From: Microbacterium terrae
Lineage (GTDB): Bacteria; Actinomycetota; Actinomycetes; Actinomycetales; Microbacteriaceae
DNA length: 64,000 bases
Reading direction: 5' to 3'
Assembly (NCBI RefSeq): GCF_017831975.1
Contig: NZ_JAFDSS010000001.1
Location: forward strand, 3,596,001 to 3,660,000
Shown here piece by piece: positions 11,665 to 20,166 of the stretch. Each line of letters begins with the position of its first letter. Positions within the stretch are counted from its first letter, which is position 1. The notes under the pieces were generated by a model that was given only the letters and a program-made list of their open reading frames with translations, was not told where the DNA came from and did no database searches. Made by a program: the position numbers and the translations under genes.

Positions 11665-12695
11665 GCGACGTGCAGATCGCCGGCATCGACCTTCCTCGGC
11701 TGCGGGACTGGGTGACGCGCGTCGCGCCGGGCGCCGAGATCGACCGTATCGACCTCATCACGGGCGGCAAGTCGAACCTCACGTACCGCCTGCGGGGGAC
11801 GGATGCCGCAGGCCGGGCGCTCGACTGGGTGCTGCGGCGGCCGCCGCTCGGGGTGCTCACTCCGAGCGCACACGACATGGGGCGCGAGTTCCGGGTCGTG
11901 GATGCGCTCCAGGGCTCCGCCGTTCCGGTCGCGCCGACCATCGCGCTCGGCGACGACCTCGACGTGCTCGGCGTCGTGTTCGCCGTGTACGGGCACGTCG
12001 ACGGTCGCACCGTGCAGTCCGCCGATGACGCGAGGCTGCTCACCGGGTCCGAGCGGCGCGAGGCCGCGCTCGGGCTCGCCACCGGACTCGCCCGCCTCCA
12101 CGACGTCGATCCCGCGGCCGTGGGCCTCGCCGGCTTCGGCCGGCCCGAGGGCTTCGCCACGCGCCAGGTGGCGCGGTGGGCCGATCAGTGGGGCCGCGTG
12201 AAGACCCGCGACCTGCCCGTGGTCGAGCGTCTCGCGAGCGAACTCGCCGCGCGGGTTCCCGCCCCGCAGCGGGCGTCGATCCTGCACGGCGACCTGCGGC
12301 TCGACAACGCGATCCTCGCCCACGACGGCCCGCGGGTGCTCGCGTTCGTCGACTGGGAGATGGCGGCCCTCGGCGATCCGCTCACCGACCTCGCGACCCT
12401 GCTCGTATACGCCGACCCGATCGTCGAGCCCGTGCTCGGGGTGCCGCACCTCGATGGGGCCGGCGGCTTCCCGTCGCAGGGCGGCCTCGCGCAGGCGTAC
12501 GCCGCCGCGAGCGGGCTGTCGCTCGACGACCTCGACTTCTACCTGGCCCTGGCCTATCTCAAGCTCGCGGTCATCGCCGAGGGCATCCATCACCGCTATC
12601 TCGCCGGGGACACCGTCGGCGACGGCTTCTCCGCTGTCGGCAGTGCGGTCGAGCCGCTGTTGCGGCGCTCCGTCGACCACGTGAGGGGGCTCTGA
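11661..12695 (+). CDS. APH-like phosphotransferase, ACAD10/11 kinase type
   Basis: This 344-residue aminoglycoside-phosphotransferase-fold kinase has a GGKSNLTYRL nucleotide-binding start (35-44). The catalytic loop LHGDLRLDN spans 208-216, with Asp211 as base and Asn216 as metal ligand. The DFG-equivalent VDWEMAALGDPLTDL includes metal-binding Asp231. FVDWEMAALGDP is the signature of the subgroup found fused to ACAD10/11. Translationally coupled to the dehydrogenase before it and 2 bp from the SDR after it, it probably phosphorylates a hydroxyacyl-CoA rather than an antibiotic. That role is inferred from gene pairing and from the known LvaA and ACAD11 systems. Antibiotic resistance is considered unlikely. 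Confidence 0.88.
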   Translation: MSDVQIAGIDLPRLRDWVTRVAPGAEIDRIDLITGGKSNLTYRLRGTDAAGRALDWVLRRPPLGVLTPSAHDMGREFRVVDALQGSAVPVAPTIALGDDLDVLGVVFAVYGHVDGRTVQSADDARLLTGSERREAALGLATGLARLHDVDPAAVGLAGFGRPEGFATRQVARWADQWGRVKTRDLPVVERLASELAARVPAPQRASILHGDLRLDNAILAHDGPRVLAFVDWEMAALGDPLTDLATLLVYADPIVEPVLGVPHLDGAGGFPSQGGLAQAYAAASGLSLDDLDFYLALAYLKLAVIAEGIHHRYLAGDTVGDGFSAVGSAVEPLLRRSVDHVRGL

Positions 12696-12697
12696 AC

Positions 12698-13474
12698 ATG
12701 GATGCGGACGACGTGGGCGCAGCGCGGGTGCGCGGGGCGATCGTGACGGGCGGCAGCCGCGGGATCGGGCTGGCCGTCGTGCGCCGGCTCGTCGACGACG
12801 GGTGGGCGGTCACGATCACGGGGAGGGATGCCGCGGGGCTGGATGCCGCGGTCGACAGCATCGGCGCGGGCACCGGTGCGGGCGCCGCGGCGCGGCATCC
12901 GGTGCTCCCCGTCGTCGCCGACATGGCCGACGATGACGCGCCGGAGCGCATCCTCGCCGCGCACGCCGATGCCGGGCGCACTCTCGACGCGCTCGTGCTG
13001 AACGCCGGCATGGGGCACGGCAGCCGCATCGTCGACACGCCGCTGCGCCGCCTCGACCGGCACTATGCCGTCAACCTCCGCGCGGCATTCGCGCTGGTGT
13101 CTCAGGCGATCCCAGCCCTGCGCGAGGCGGCATCCGGAGCCTCGGCGGCCCGCGTGATCGCCATGTCGTCGATGACCGCGGTCATGCCCGAACCCGGGCT
13201 CGCCGCGTACGGAGCGACCAAGGCCGCACTCGTGTCGCTGTGCGAGACGCTCAACGCCGAGGAGTCCGCCGCGGGCGTGATCGCCACGGCGATCTGCCCG
13301 GGCTACGTCGACACCGACATGAGCGCGTGGAAGCACGGCGACCTCGCCGCGGGCGAGATGATCCGCCCCGACGACATCGCCGAACTCGTCGGCGCGCTGG
13401 TGCGGATGTCGCGGTATGCGGTGATGCCGAAGATCGTCGTGAGCCGCCCGGGGGAGGGACTGTTCACCGCATAG
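12698..13474 (+). CDS. Short-chain dehydrogenase/reductase
   Basis: This 258-residue classical SDR has cofactor motif TGGSRGIG at 17-24, NAG at 102-104, catalytic Ser157/158, Tyr171 and Lys175 (YGATK). ATG 12698 lies 2 bases after the kinase stop, so the gene belongs to the ACAD-kinase operon. In the Pseudomonas levulinate pathway an SDR (LvaD) reduces a 4-keto acyl-CoA to the 4-hydroxy form before phosphorylation. This protein may do the same step (inference). A 3-hydroxyacyl or unrelated alcohol substrate is possible. Confidence 0.9.
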   Translation: MDADDVGAARVRGAIVTGGSRGIGLAVVRRLVDDGWAVTITGRDAAGLDAAVDSIGAGTGAGAAARHPVLPVVADMADDDAPERILAAHADAGRTLDALVLNAGMGHGSRIVDTPLRRLDRHYAVNLRAAFALVSQAIPALREAASGASAARVIAMSSMTAVMPEPGLAAYGATKAALVSLCETLNAEESAAGVIATAICPGYVDTDMSAWKHGDLAAGEMIRPDDIAELVGALVRMSRYAVMPKIVVSRPGEGLFTA

Positions 13475-13478
13475 CCCC

Positions 13479-13507
13479 TTGAACGACGGATGCCGCGGGG
13501 TGAGACT
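13479..13507 (+). promoter_or_regulatory. Probable promoter of the VOC gene
   Basis: TTGAAC (13479-13484) and GAGACT (13502-13507) are spaced by 17 bases, just after the SDR stop. This gives a start of transcription near 13514 and a short leader containing GGAAGGAG before the ATG at 13551. Confidence 0.5.
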
Positions 13508-13550
13508 GGGCGACGAGTCGTATGCCGACCCCCGGCGGAAGGAGCGTGCC

Positions 13551-13922
13551 ATGGCGCACGGAGACATCACCCACATCGACATCCCGGTCACCGACTTCGC
13601 GAAGGCGACGGACTTCTACTCGTCGCTGTTCGGCTGGACGATCGCCGAGATCCCCGGCTACGAGGGGTACCCGATGTGGCAGGCGCCCAACAAGATCTCG
13701 GGCGGCGGACTCGCGCCGCGCAGCGACGGCTTCACCCAGCCCCGCTCGTACGTCGAGGTCGACTCGATCGACGACACCGTGGCGAAGGCGGTGGCTGCGG
13801 GCGCCGAGGTGCTCATGGCGAAGGCGCCGATCTCGGAGACCAGCTGGTGGGCGGTCATCGCCGACCACGACGGGAACAGCATCGGGCTCTACGAGGGCAC
13901 CACCGACGCCGGCGAGGGCTGA
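13551..13922 (+). CDS. VOC-family (glyoxalase-like) protein
   Basis: This 123-residue single-unit vicinal-oxygen-chelate protein starts GDITHIDIPVTDFAKATDFY and has FGWTIAEIPGYEGYPMW and WAVIADHDGNSIGLYE, the usual beta-alpha-beta-beta-beta pairs. His8 and the C-terminal Glu are candidate metal ligands. ATG 13551 has GGAAGGAG seven bases upstream; a frame extension to 13479 has no such site. Members include lyases, dioxygenases and binding proteins, so no reaction can be given. It appears to have its own promoter and stands between the SDR and the GntR gene. Confidence 0.85.
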   Translation: MAHGDITHIDIPVTDFAKATDFYSSLFGWTIAEIPGYEGYPMWQAPNKISGGGLAPRSDGFTQPRSYVEVDSIDDTVAKAVAAGAEVLMAKAPISETSWWAVIADHDGNSIGLYEGTTDAGEG

Positions 13923-13947
13923 CTCCGCGGAGCGGAATCCGCGGTCT

Positions 13948-14006
13948 TGTATACGCACGGGCTGATTTGAGCCCCGTCGAGCGCGCATCGGCGTGTTTGT
14001 GTATAC
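13948..14006. promoter_or_regulatory. Two GTATAC-centred operator sites upstream of the GntR/prp genes
   Basis: Site 1 at 13948-13960 reads TGTATACGCACGG. Site 2 at 13997-14006 is the perfect palindrome GTGTATACAC. Paired N(Y)GTATAC(R)N sites are usual operators for FCD-type GntR regulators, so autoregulation of the adjacent gene and control of prpDBC are likely. A near-identical copy of site 1 lies at 38665-38677 in front of a MarR gene. Confidence 0.75.
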
Positions 14007-14041
14007 ACTGGCAGGGTTGGATTCCCACGAGGAGGTGAGCT

Positions 14042-14662
14042 GTGCGGGCAAGCGACCGTGCGTACTCGACTCTCCTCGGGGAGATCCAGTCGGGCACGCT
14101 GCGCCCCGGCTCGGTGCTCGGCGAGGTCGAGCAGGCGTCACGACTCGGCGTCAGCCGCACCCCCCTGCGCGAGGCGCTCGGCCGGCTCGCCTCCGACGGA
14201 CTGGTCGTGCAGCAGTCCCCGCGCATGACAGTTGTCACGGCGATCGACGCCGACGACATCCAGGAGCTCTTCGAGCTCCGCCGCGCCCTGGAGGAGGCGG
14301 CAGCACGCCTCGCGGCCGAGCGCGGCGACCGCGCGCGGTTCGGCGACCTCGCCTCGAGCCTCGCCGCCGTCGACCTCGACACGGGGCGCGACGCCTATTA
14401 CGCACTCATCAGCCGCTTCGACGAGGAGCTCGACGCCGCCGTCGCCAACGACTACCTCGTCTCGGCGCTGCGCACCGTCCGCACGCATCTCGTGCGCGTG
14501 CGCCGCCTCGCCCGCGACAACCCCGGCCGCCTGGCGGCATCCGTCAGCGAGCACCGGCTCATCGCCTCGGCCATCGCGGCCGGCGACGCCGACCTCGCCG
14601 CCCACGCGACGCACGTGCACCTGCACAACGCGCTCACGAACATCCTGGAATCCCTGAAGTAG
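14042..14662 (+). CDS. GntR-family regulator (FCD subfamily), probable regulator of the methylcitrate genes
   Basis: This 206-residue regulator has a winged HTH at residues 5-68 (LRPGSVLGEVEQASRLGVS, RTPLREALGRLASDGLV) and an all-helical FCD effector domain from about 75 (DIQELFELRRALEEAAARLA). The GTG start follows GAGGAGGTGAGCT. It is 9 bp upstream of prpD, so it is probably the first gene of the prp operon. The two GTATAC palindromes just upstream suggest autoregulation. The effector is probably a propionate-derived acid such as 2-methylcitrate (inference). Confidence 0.9.
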   Translation: MRASDRAYSTLLGEIQSGTLRPGSVLGEVEQASRLGVSRTPLREALGRLASDGLVVQQSPRMTVVTAIDADDIQELFELRRALEEAAARLAAERGDRARFGDLASSLAAVDLDTGRDAYYALISRFDEELDAAVANDYLVSALRTVRTHLVRVRRLARDNPGRLAASVSEHRLIASAIAAGDADLAAHATHVHLHNALTNILESLK

Positions 14663-14671
14663 AGGAACACC

Positions 14672-16198
14672 ATGACCGTCACACACCACCTCCGCGTCCA
14701 CCGCAGCGACGAGAACCTCGCCCGCGAGGGGCAGCTCGCCTGGCACATCGCCGAGGTCGCGGCCGATCCGGTCGAGGTCGGGGCCGAGGTCGTCGACATG
14801 ATCATCAACCGCGTCATCGACAACGCGTCGGTGGCGGCGGCGTCGCTCACCCGCTCGCCCGTGAGCGCGGCGCGCCAGCAGGCGCTCGACCACGCCGTCT
14901 CGGTCGGCGGCGACGGAGCGACGGTGTTCGGCTGCGCACTCGACCGCGTGACCTCACCGGAGTGGGCGGCGTGGGCGAACGGCGTGGCAGTGCGCGAACT
15001 CGACTACCACGACACCTTCCTCGCGGCCGACTACTCGCACCCGGGTGACAACATCCCGCCCATCCTCGCCGTCGCGCAGCACGTCGGATCCGACGGCGCC
15101 GCACTCGTGCGCGGCCTCGCCACCGGCTACGAGATCCAGATCGACCTGGTGCGCGCCATCTGCCTGCACAAGCACAAGATCGACCACGTCGCCCACCTCG
15201 GCCCCTCGGCCGCCGCAGGCATCGGCACCCTCCTCGGCCTCGACGTCGAGACGATCTACCAGGCGGTCGGGCAGGCCCTTCACACCACGACCGCCACGCG
15301 GCAGTCGCGCAAGGGCGAGATCTCGACGTGGAAGGCCCACGCCCCGGCGTTCGCCGGGAAGATGGCCATCGAGGCGGTCGACCGCGCGATGCGCGGCGAG
15401 ACGTCGCCGAGCCCGATCTACGAGGGCGAAGACGGCGTGATCGCCTGGATGCTCGACGGCCCCGACGCCACCTACGAGGTGCCGCTCCCCGCCGCCGGCG
15501 AGGCCAAGCGCGGCATCCTCGATTCGTACACGAAGGAGCACTCGGCCGAGTACCAGGCGCAGGCCTGGATCGACCTGGCCCGCAAGCTCCACGGCTCGAA
15601 CCCCGAAGCGGCCGACCCTGCGAACGTCGAGTCGATCGTGCTGCACACCTCGCACCACACGCACTACGTGATCGGCTCGGGCGCCAACGACCCGCAGAAG
15701 TACGACCCGACCGCGTCGCGCGAGACGCTCGACCACTCGATCCCGTACATCTTCGCCGTCGCGCTGCAGGACGGCGGGTGGCACCACGTCGACTCGTACG
15801 CCCCCGAGCGCGCGGGCCGCGAAGACACCGTCGCGCTGTGGCAGAAGATCACCACGGCCGAAGACGCCGAGTGGACCCGGCGGTACCACTCCGACGACCC
15901 GAACGAGAAGGCGTTCGGCGGCCGCGTGGTCATCACGCTCACCGACGGCACGGTCATCGAGGACGAGATCGCGGTGGCCGACGCGCACCCGCTGGGTGCC
16001 CGGCCGTTCGCGCGCGAGGACTACATCCGCAAGTTCCGCATCCTCGCCGAGCCCGTGCTCGAGGAGGACGAGATCGAGCGGTTCCTCGAGCTCGCCCAGC
16101 GCCTGCCCGAGCTGACCCCGGCCGAGGTGCGCGAGCTGTCTATCGTCGCGAAGCTCGGTGTGCTCGCCTCGGCGCCCGCGCCGAAGGGCCTGTTCTGA
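14672..16198 (+). CDS. prpD: 2-methylcitrate dehydratase (MmgE/PrpD family)
   Basis: This 508-residue protein belongs to the PrpD family, which dehydrates 2-methylcitrate to 2-methyl-cis-aconitate in the methylcitrate cycle of propionyl-CoA breakdown. Recognisable stretches are [59 protein letters not shown] and [19 protein letters not shown]. Length is right for the family. It is 9 bp after the GntR gene and its stop shares one base with the prpB start (TGATG), so translation is coupled. Context with prpB and prpC makes the assignment firm. Confidence 0.95.
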   Translation: MTVTHHLRVHRSDENLAREGQLAWHIAEVAADPVEVGAEVVDMIINRVIDNASVAAASLTRSPVSAARQQALDHAVSVGGDGATVFGCALDRVTSPEWAAWANGVAVRELDYHDTFLAADYSHPGDNIPPILAVAQHVGSDGAALVRGLATGYEIQIDLVRAICLHKHKIDHVAHLGPSAAAGIGTLLGLDVETIYQAVGQALHTTTATRQSRKGEISTWKAHAPAFAGKMAIEAVDRAMRGETSPSPIYEGEDGVIAWMLDGPDATYEVPLPAAGEAKRGILDSYTKEHSAEYQAQAWIDLARKLHGSNPEAADPANVESIVLHTSHHTHYVIGSGANDPQKYDPTASRETLDHSIPYIFAVALQDGGWHHVDSYAPERAGREDTVALWQKITTAEDAEWTRRYHSDDPNEKAFGGRVVITLTDGTVIEDEIAVADAHPLGARPFAREDYIRKFRILAEPVLEEDEIERFLELAQRLPELTPAEVRELSIVAKLGVLASAPAPKGLF

Positions 16199-17106
16199 TG
16201 CTCTACAGCCAGGTGCCGGCGCACGAGAAGCGGCGGCTCTTCCGCGAGCGGCTCGCCACGGGGGAGCTGCTGCGGTTCCCGGGTGCGTTCAATCCGCTCA
16301 GCGCGCGCCTCATCGAGCGCCAGGGGTTCGAGGGCGTCTACATCTCGGGCGCGGTGCTCTCGGCCGACCTCGGGCTTCCCGACATCGGGCTCACGACCCT
16401 CACCGAGGTGGCTGCGCGCGGCCAGCAGATCGCGCGCATGACCGACCTGCCGGCGATCATCGACGCCGACACCGGGTTCGGCGAGCCGATGAACGTCGCC
16501 CGCACCATCCAGACGCTCGAAGACGCGGGGCTTGCCGGAACCCACATCGAGGACCAGATCAACCCCAAGCGGTGCGGTCACCTCGACGGCAAGGCGGTCG
16601 TCGACGAGGGCACGGCGCTCAAGCGCATCCGTGCGGCGGTCGACGCCCGCCGCGACCCGGACTTCCTCATCATGGCGCGCACCGACATCGCCGCGGTGGA
16701 GGGCCTGGATGCGGCCGTCGACCGCGCGAAGGCGCTTGTGGATGCCGGCGCCGACGCGATCTTCCCCGAGGCGATGCGCTCGCTCGAGGAGTTCGCCGCG
16801 GTGCGGGCGGCGGTCGACGTGCCGATCCTCGCGAACATGACCGAGTTCGGGAAGTCCGAGCTGTTCAGCGTCGACCAGCTGCGCGACGTCGGCGTGAACA
16901 TCGTGATCTGGCCGGTGTCGCTGCTGCGCATGGCGATGGGCGCGGCATCCCGTGCCCTCGACACCTTGAACGACGAGGGCCACCTCACGAGCAGGCTCGG
17001 CGAGATGCAGCACCGCGCCGACCTGTACGACCTCATCGACTACGAGCAGTACAACCACTTCGACACCAGCGTCTTCAACTTCACCATCGAGTCCCCCGGG
17101 CGTTGA
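16198..17106 (+). CDS. prpB: Methylisocitrate lyase
   Basis: This 302-residue enzyme of the isocitrate lyase/PEP mutase superfamily cleaves 2-methylisocitrate to pyruvate and succinate. The catalytic motif KRCGH spans 124-128 (Cys126), and Asp89 and Asp91 in the segment IIDADTGFGE bind Mg. ISGAVLSADLGLPDIG at about 50 is family-typical. The start ATG overlaps the prpD stop. The stop codon (CGT TGA) falls at the first bases of a family A palindromic repeat at 17101, so the C-terminal SPGR end may have been set by that element. Confidence 0.95.
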   Translation: MLYSQVPAHEKRRLFRERLATGELLRFPGAFNPLSARLIERQGFEGVYISGAVLSADLGLPDIGLTTLTEVAARGQQIARMTDLPAIIDADTGFGEPMNVARTIQTLEDAGLAGTHIEDQINPKRCGHLDGKAVVDEGTALKRIRAAVDARRDPDFLIMARTDIAAVEGLDAAVDRAKALVDAGADAIFPEAMRSLEEFAAVRAAVDVPILANMTEFGKSELFSVDQLRDVGVNIVIWPVSLLRMAMGAASRALDTLNDEGHLTSRLGEMQHRADLYDLIDYEQYNHFDTSVFNFTIESPGR

Positions 17107-17167
17107 GCGAGGCGCGCAGCGACGAGACGAAACGCGTTTCGACTCGCTACGCTCGCTCAACGACCGG
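17101..17167. repeat. Palindromic repeat pair (family A) at the end of prpB
   Basis: A direct arm at 17101-17134 (starts CGTTGAGCGAGGCGC, ends GACGAAACG) is followed at once by an inverted arm at 17135-17167 (starts CGTTTCGACTCGCTACGC, ends AACGACCG). The two are nearly complementary and sit inside the prpB-prpC operon. They provide the prpB stop codon and could form an mRNA hairpin that separates expression of the two genes. Confidence 0.85.
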
Positions 17168-17188
17168 GCCGCGCAAAGGAGCAGGCAC

Positions 17189-18379
17189 ATGACAGACACC
17201 GACATCAAGAAGGGCCTCGCGGGCGTCGTCGCCGACACGACGGCGATCTCGAAGGTCAACCCCGAGACCAACTCGCTGCTGTACCGGGGCTATCCCGTGC
17301 AGGAGCTCGCGTCGACCCAGTCGTTCGAGGCGGTGGCGTACCTGCTGTGGAACGGCGACCTCCCCGACGAGACGCAGCTGGCGCAGCTGCGGGCGACCGA
17401 GCGGGCGTACCGGCACCTGCCCGCCGAGGTGCGCGCCGCGATCGACCTGGTCCCGCTCGACGCGCATCCGATGGACGAGGTGCGCACCGCGCTCAGTCTC
17501 ATCGGCGCGAAGGACCTCGCCGGCACCGGCTCGGTGCTCGATGTCAGCGGCTCGACCGAGGAGAACCTGGCGCGGAGCGTCCGTCTGTTCGCGGTGCTCC
17601 CGGCGATCGTCGCCTACGGCCAGCGACGCCGTCGGGGACAGCAGCCCGTCGAGCCGCGCGACGACCTCGACTACGCGGCAAACTTCCTGTGGATGACCTT
17701 CGGCGAGGAGTCCGACGCGGTGGTCGTCGACGCCTTCAACCGGTCGATGATCCTGTACGCGGAGCACTCGTTCAACGCGTCGACCTTCACGGCCCGCGTC
17801 ATCGCGTCGACCCTCAGCGACCTGTACTCGGCCGTCGTCGGTGCGGTCGGCGCTCTCAAGGGGCCGCTGCACGGCGGCGCAAACGAGGCGGTGCTGCACA
17901 TCTTCGACGAGATCGGCTCGGCCGAGAACGTCGGACCGTGGCTCGATGAGGCCCTCGCCCAGAAGCGCAAGATCATGGGCTTCGGCCACCGCGTCTACAA
18001 GCGCGGAGATTCGCGCGTGCCCACGATGAAGGCGGCGCTCGACACGCTCGTCGAGCACTACGACCGCCCGGATGTCGCGGCGCTCTACGACACGCTCGAG
18101 TCCGAGTTCGTCGGCCGCAAGGGCATCTACCCGAACCTCGACTACCCGTCGGGGCCGGCGTACAACCTCATCGGGTTCGACACCCTCACGTTCACGCCGC
18201 TCTTCGTCGCCGCGCGCGTGACCGGCTGGACCGCGCACATCATGGAGCAGCTCGGATCGAACGCTCTCATCCGCCCGCTGTCGGCCTACAACGGCCCGGA
18301 CGAGCGGCACATCGACGGCTACGTTCCGGATGCCGCGGCCCTCGAGGCCGCCGAACGCGCCGAGGAGCCCGTGGCGTGA
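17189..18379 (+). CDS. prpC: 2-methylcitrate synthase / citrate synthase family
   Basis: This 396-residue citrate-synthase-fold enzyme condenses propionyl-CoA with oxaloacetate. Active-site residues are His228 (PLHGGANE), His267 (GFGHRVYK) and an Asp in the NLDYPSG segment; AEHSFNAS at 191-198 is also conserved. The opening KKGLAGVVADTTAISKVN is typical of PrpC. AAAGGAG precedes the ATG. Location after prpD and prpB supports methylcitrate over citrate synthase, although many enzymes accept acetyl-CoA too. The stop overlaps the next start by 4 bases (GTGA). Confidence 0.94.
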   Translation: MTDTDIKKGLAGVVADTTAISKVNPETNSLLYRGYPVQELASTQSFEAVAYLLWNGDLPDETQLAQLRATERAYRHLPAEVRAAIDLVPLDAHPMDEVRTALSLIGAKDLAGTGSVLDVSGSTEENLARSVRLFAVLPAIVAYGQRRRRGQQPVEPRDDLDYAANFLWMTFGEESDAVVVDAFNRSMILYAEHSFNASTFTARVIASTLSDLYSAVVGAVGALKGPLHGGANEAVLHIFDEIGSAENVGPWLDEALAQKRKIMGFGHRVYKRGDSRVPTMKAALDTLVEHYDRPDVAALYDTLESEFVGRKGIYPNLDYPSGPAYNLIGFDTLTFTPLFVAARVTGWTAHIMEQLGSNALIRPLSAYNGPDERHIDGYVPDAAALEAAERAEEPVA

Positions 18380-18837
18380 GCATCTGGTTCGGCGACGTCT
18401 CGGAGGTGGATCTCGCCGCGATGCGCGGCGGGACCCTCATCGAGAACCTCGGCATCGAGATCGTCGAGGTGCGCGGCGACGCGCTGGTGGGGCGGATGCC
18501 GGTCGACCACCGCACCGTGCAGCCGGCCGGAGTGCTGCACGGCGGAGCATCCGTCGCCCTCGCCGAGACGCTCGCGTCGTGGGCCGGTTACCTCGCGGTG
18601 GACCGCGAGCGCTTCCACGTCGTCGGGCAGGAGATCAACGCCAACCACATCCGGCCGGTCACGACGGGGTGGGTCACCGCGACCGTCAGTGCGGTGAACA
18701 TCGGCCGCCGTGCGCACGTGTGGGAGATCCGCATCGTCGACGAGGCGGGCAAGCTGGTGTGCATCTCACGGTGCACGCTCGCGGTGATCGAGCAGCGCTC
18801 GACGTACGCCACGCCCGAGGGGCGCACCGCGGGCTGA
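18376..18837 (+). CDS. Hotdog-fold acyl-CoA thioesterase (PaaI/MenI type)
   Basis: This 153-residue single-hotdog protein would hydrolyse an acyl-CoA to release CoA. VLHGGASVALAETLAS and INANHIRPVTTGWVTA are the family signatures, with the second Glu-containing stretch (ALAET) carrying the probable catalytic Glu. The GTG start overlaps the prpC stop. As part of the prp operon it may relieve build-up of propionyl- or acyl-CoA (inference). A menaquinone-pathway DHNA-CoA thioesterase is the alternative, but no men genes are here. Confidence 0.85.
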   Translation: MSIWFGDVSEVDLAAMRGGTLIENLGIEIVEVRGDALVGRMPVDHRTVQPAGVLHGGASVALAETLASWAGYLAVDRERFHVVGQEINANHIRPVTTGWVTATVSAVNIGRRAHVWEIRIVDEAGKLVCISRCTLAVIEQRSTYATPEGRTAG

Positions 18838-18875
18838 AGGCTGAGCGACCGAGCGGATCGAGCGAAGGAGCCGTC

Positions 18876-20054
18876 ATGCGAGAAGCAGTCATCGTCGATG
18901 TCGTGCGCACCCCGTCGGGGCGCGGCAAGCCCGGGGGAGCGCTGAGCACCCTGCACCCGGTCGACCTCGCCGCCGTTGCGCTGCGGGCGCTCCTCGAACG
19001 CAGCGGGCTCGAGTCGCGTCAGGTCGACGACGTGATCATGGGATGCGTCAGCCAGGTCGGCGACCAGTCCATGAACGTCGGCCGCATGGCCGTGCTCGCC
19101 GCCGGGTTCGACGAGCGCGTGCCGGCGACCACCATCGACAGGCAGTGCGGGTCGAGCCAGCAGGCGGCGCACTTCGCCGCGCAGGGTGTGATGTCAGGCG
19201 CCTACGACATCGTGATCGCCGCCGGCGTCGAGTCGATGAGCCGCGTGCCGCTCGGCTCGTCGCGCACCGGAGGCTCCACAGCCCACGGGATCGCGGCGCG
19301 CTACCCCGACGGACTCGTGAACCAGGGGGTGTCGGCCGAGCTGATCGCCGCGCGCTGGGGATTCTCGCGCGAGGAGCTCGACGCCTTCGCGGCGCAGTCG
19401 CACGAGCGGGCCGCGCGGGCATGGAGCGAGGGACGGTTCGACTCGCAGGTGCTGCCGGTGTTCGCCGGCGGCGAGGATGCCGTCGCGTTCGACGAGACCG
19501 TGCGCGCCGGCACGACCGCCGAGGGGCTCGCGGGGTTGAATCCGGCGTTCCGCACCGACGCGCTCGCGGAGCGCTTCCCCGAGATCTCGTGGAGCATCAC
19601 CCCGGGCAACTCGTCGCCGCTCACCGACGCGGCGTCGGCGGTGCTCATCATGAGCGCCGAGAAGGCCGACGAGCTCGGCCTCACGCCCCGCGCGCGGTTC
19701 CACGCCTTCTCGGTTGTGGGCGACGATCCGCTGCTCATGCTCACGGGGCCCATCCCCGCCACCCGTCGCATCCTCGAGAGGTCGGGTCTGACGATCGCCG
19801 ACCTCGACGCGTACGAGGTCAATGAGGCGTTCGCGCCGGTGCCGCTCGCGTGGCAGCGCGAACTCGACGCCGACCCGGCGAAGCTCAATCCGTGGGGCGG
19901 AGCCATCGCGCTCGGGCACGCGGTTGGGGCATCCGGCGCGCGTCTGCTCGGGACTCTCGTCGCGTATCTCGAGGCGACCGGCGGGCGGTACGGCCTGCAG
20001 ACCATGTGCGAGGGCGGCGGGCTCGCGAACGCCACGATCATCGAGCGCCTCTGA
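18876..20054 (+). CDS. Thiolase (acetyl-CoA C-acyltransferase)
   Basis: This is a second thiolase, 392 residues, with Cys91 (DRQCGSSQQA), His348 (GHAVGASGA) and Cys378 (CEGGGLAN) intact. The CGSSQQA and CEGGG variants differ from the fadA-like gene (CASGLEA, CVGAG), so substrate preference probably differs. The CEGGG form is common in degradative and steroid-type thiolases. AAGGAG precedes the ATG at 18876. It closes the prp gene run and may generate propionyl-CoA that feeds it (inference). Confidence 0.93.
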   Translation: MREAVIVDVVRTPSGRGKPGGALSTLHPVDLAAVALRALLERSGLESRQVDDVIMGCVSQVGDQSMNVGRMAVLAAGFDERVPATTIDRQCGSSQQAAHFAAQGVMSGAYDIVIAAGVESMSRVPLGSSRTGGSTAHGIAARYPDGLVNQGVSAELIAARWGFSREELDAFAAQSHERAARAWSEGRFDSQVLPVFAGGEDAVAFDETVRAGTTAEGLAGLNPAFRTDALAERFPEISWSITPGNSSPLTDAASAVLIMSAEKADELGLTPRARFHAFSVVGDDPLLMLTGPIPATRRILERSGLTIADLDAYEVNEAFAPVPLAWQRELDADPAKLNPWGGAIALGHAVGASGARLLGTLVAYLEATGGRYGLQTMCEGGGLANATIIERL

Positions 20055-20073
20055 ACCTGCCCGAAACAGCGAG

Positions 20074-20087
20074 TGCAAGCGATTGCG
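20074..20087. promoter_or_regulatory. LacI-type operator, upstream copy
   Basis: TGCAAGCGATTGCG matches the LacI/GalR consensus TGNAANCGNTTNCA. It lies 64 bp upstream of a second, better copy before the amylopullulanase gene, and the pair could support DNA looping. A MalR-like regulator encoded elsewhere is expected. Confidence 0.65.
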
Positions 20088-20150
20088 CGTCCACGGCTTC
20101 GGTCGCGCCTGCGGAGCTGACGGATGCCCGAAATGAGAGCCTTCTCATGC

Positions 20151-20166
20151 TGTAAGCGCTTGCAAT
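20151..20166. promoter_or_regulatory. LacI-type operator, promoter-proximal copy
   Basis: TGTAAGCGCTTGCAAT is an almost perfect LacI-family palindrome centred on CG, about 85 bp upstream of the amylopullulanase GTG start. It is consistent with repression in the absence of maltodextrin, as known for actinobacterial MalR regulons. Confidence 0.8.

Noticed and set aside
11661..12695. Aminoglycoside resistance kinase
   Set aside because: The WEMAALGDPLTDL signature and coupling to an ACAD10/11-like gene point to acyl-CoA metabolism instead.
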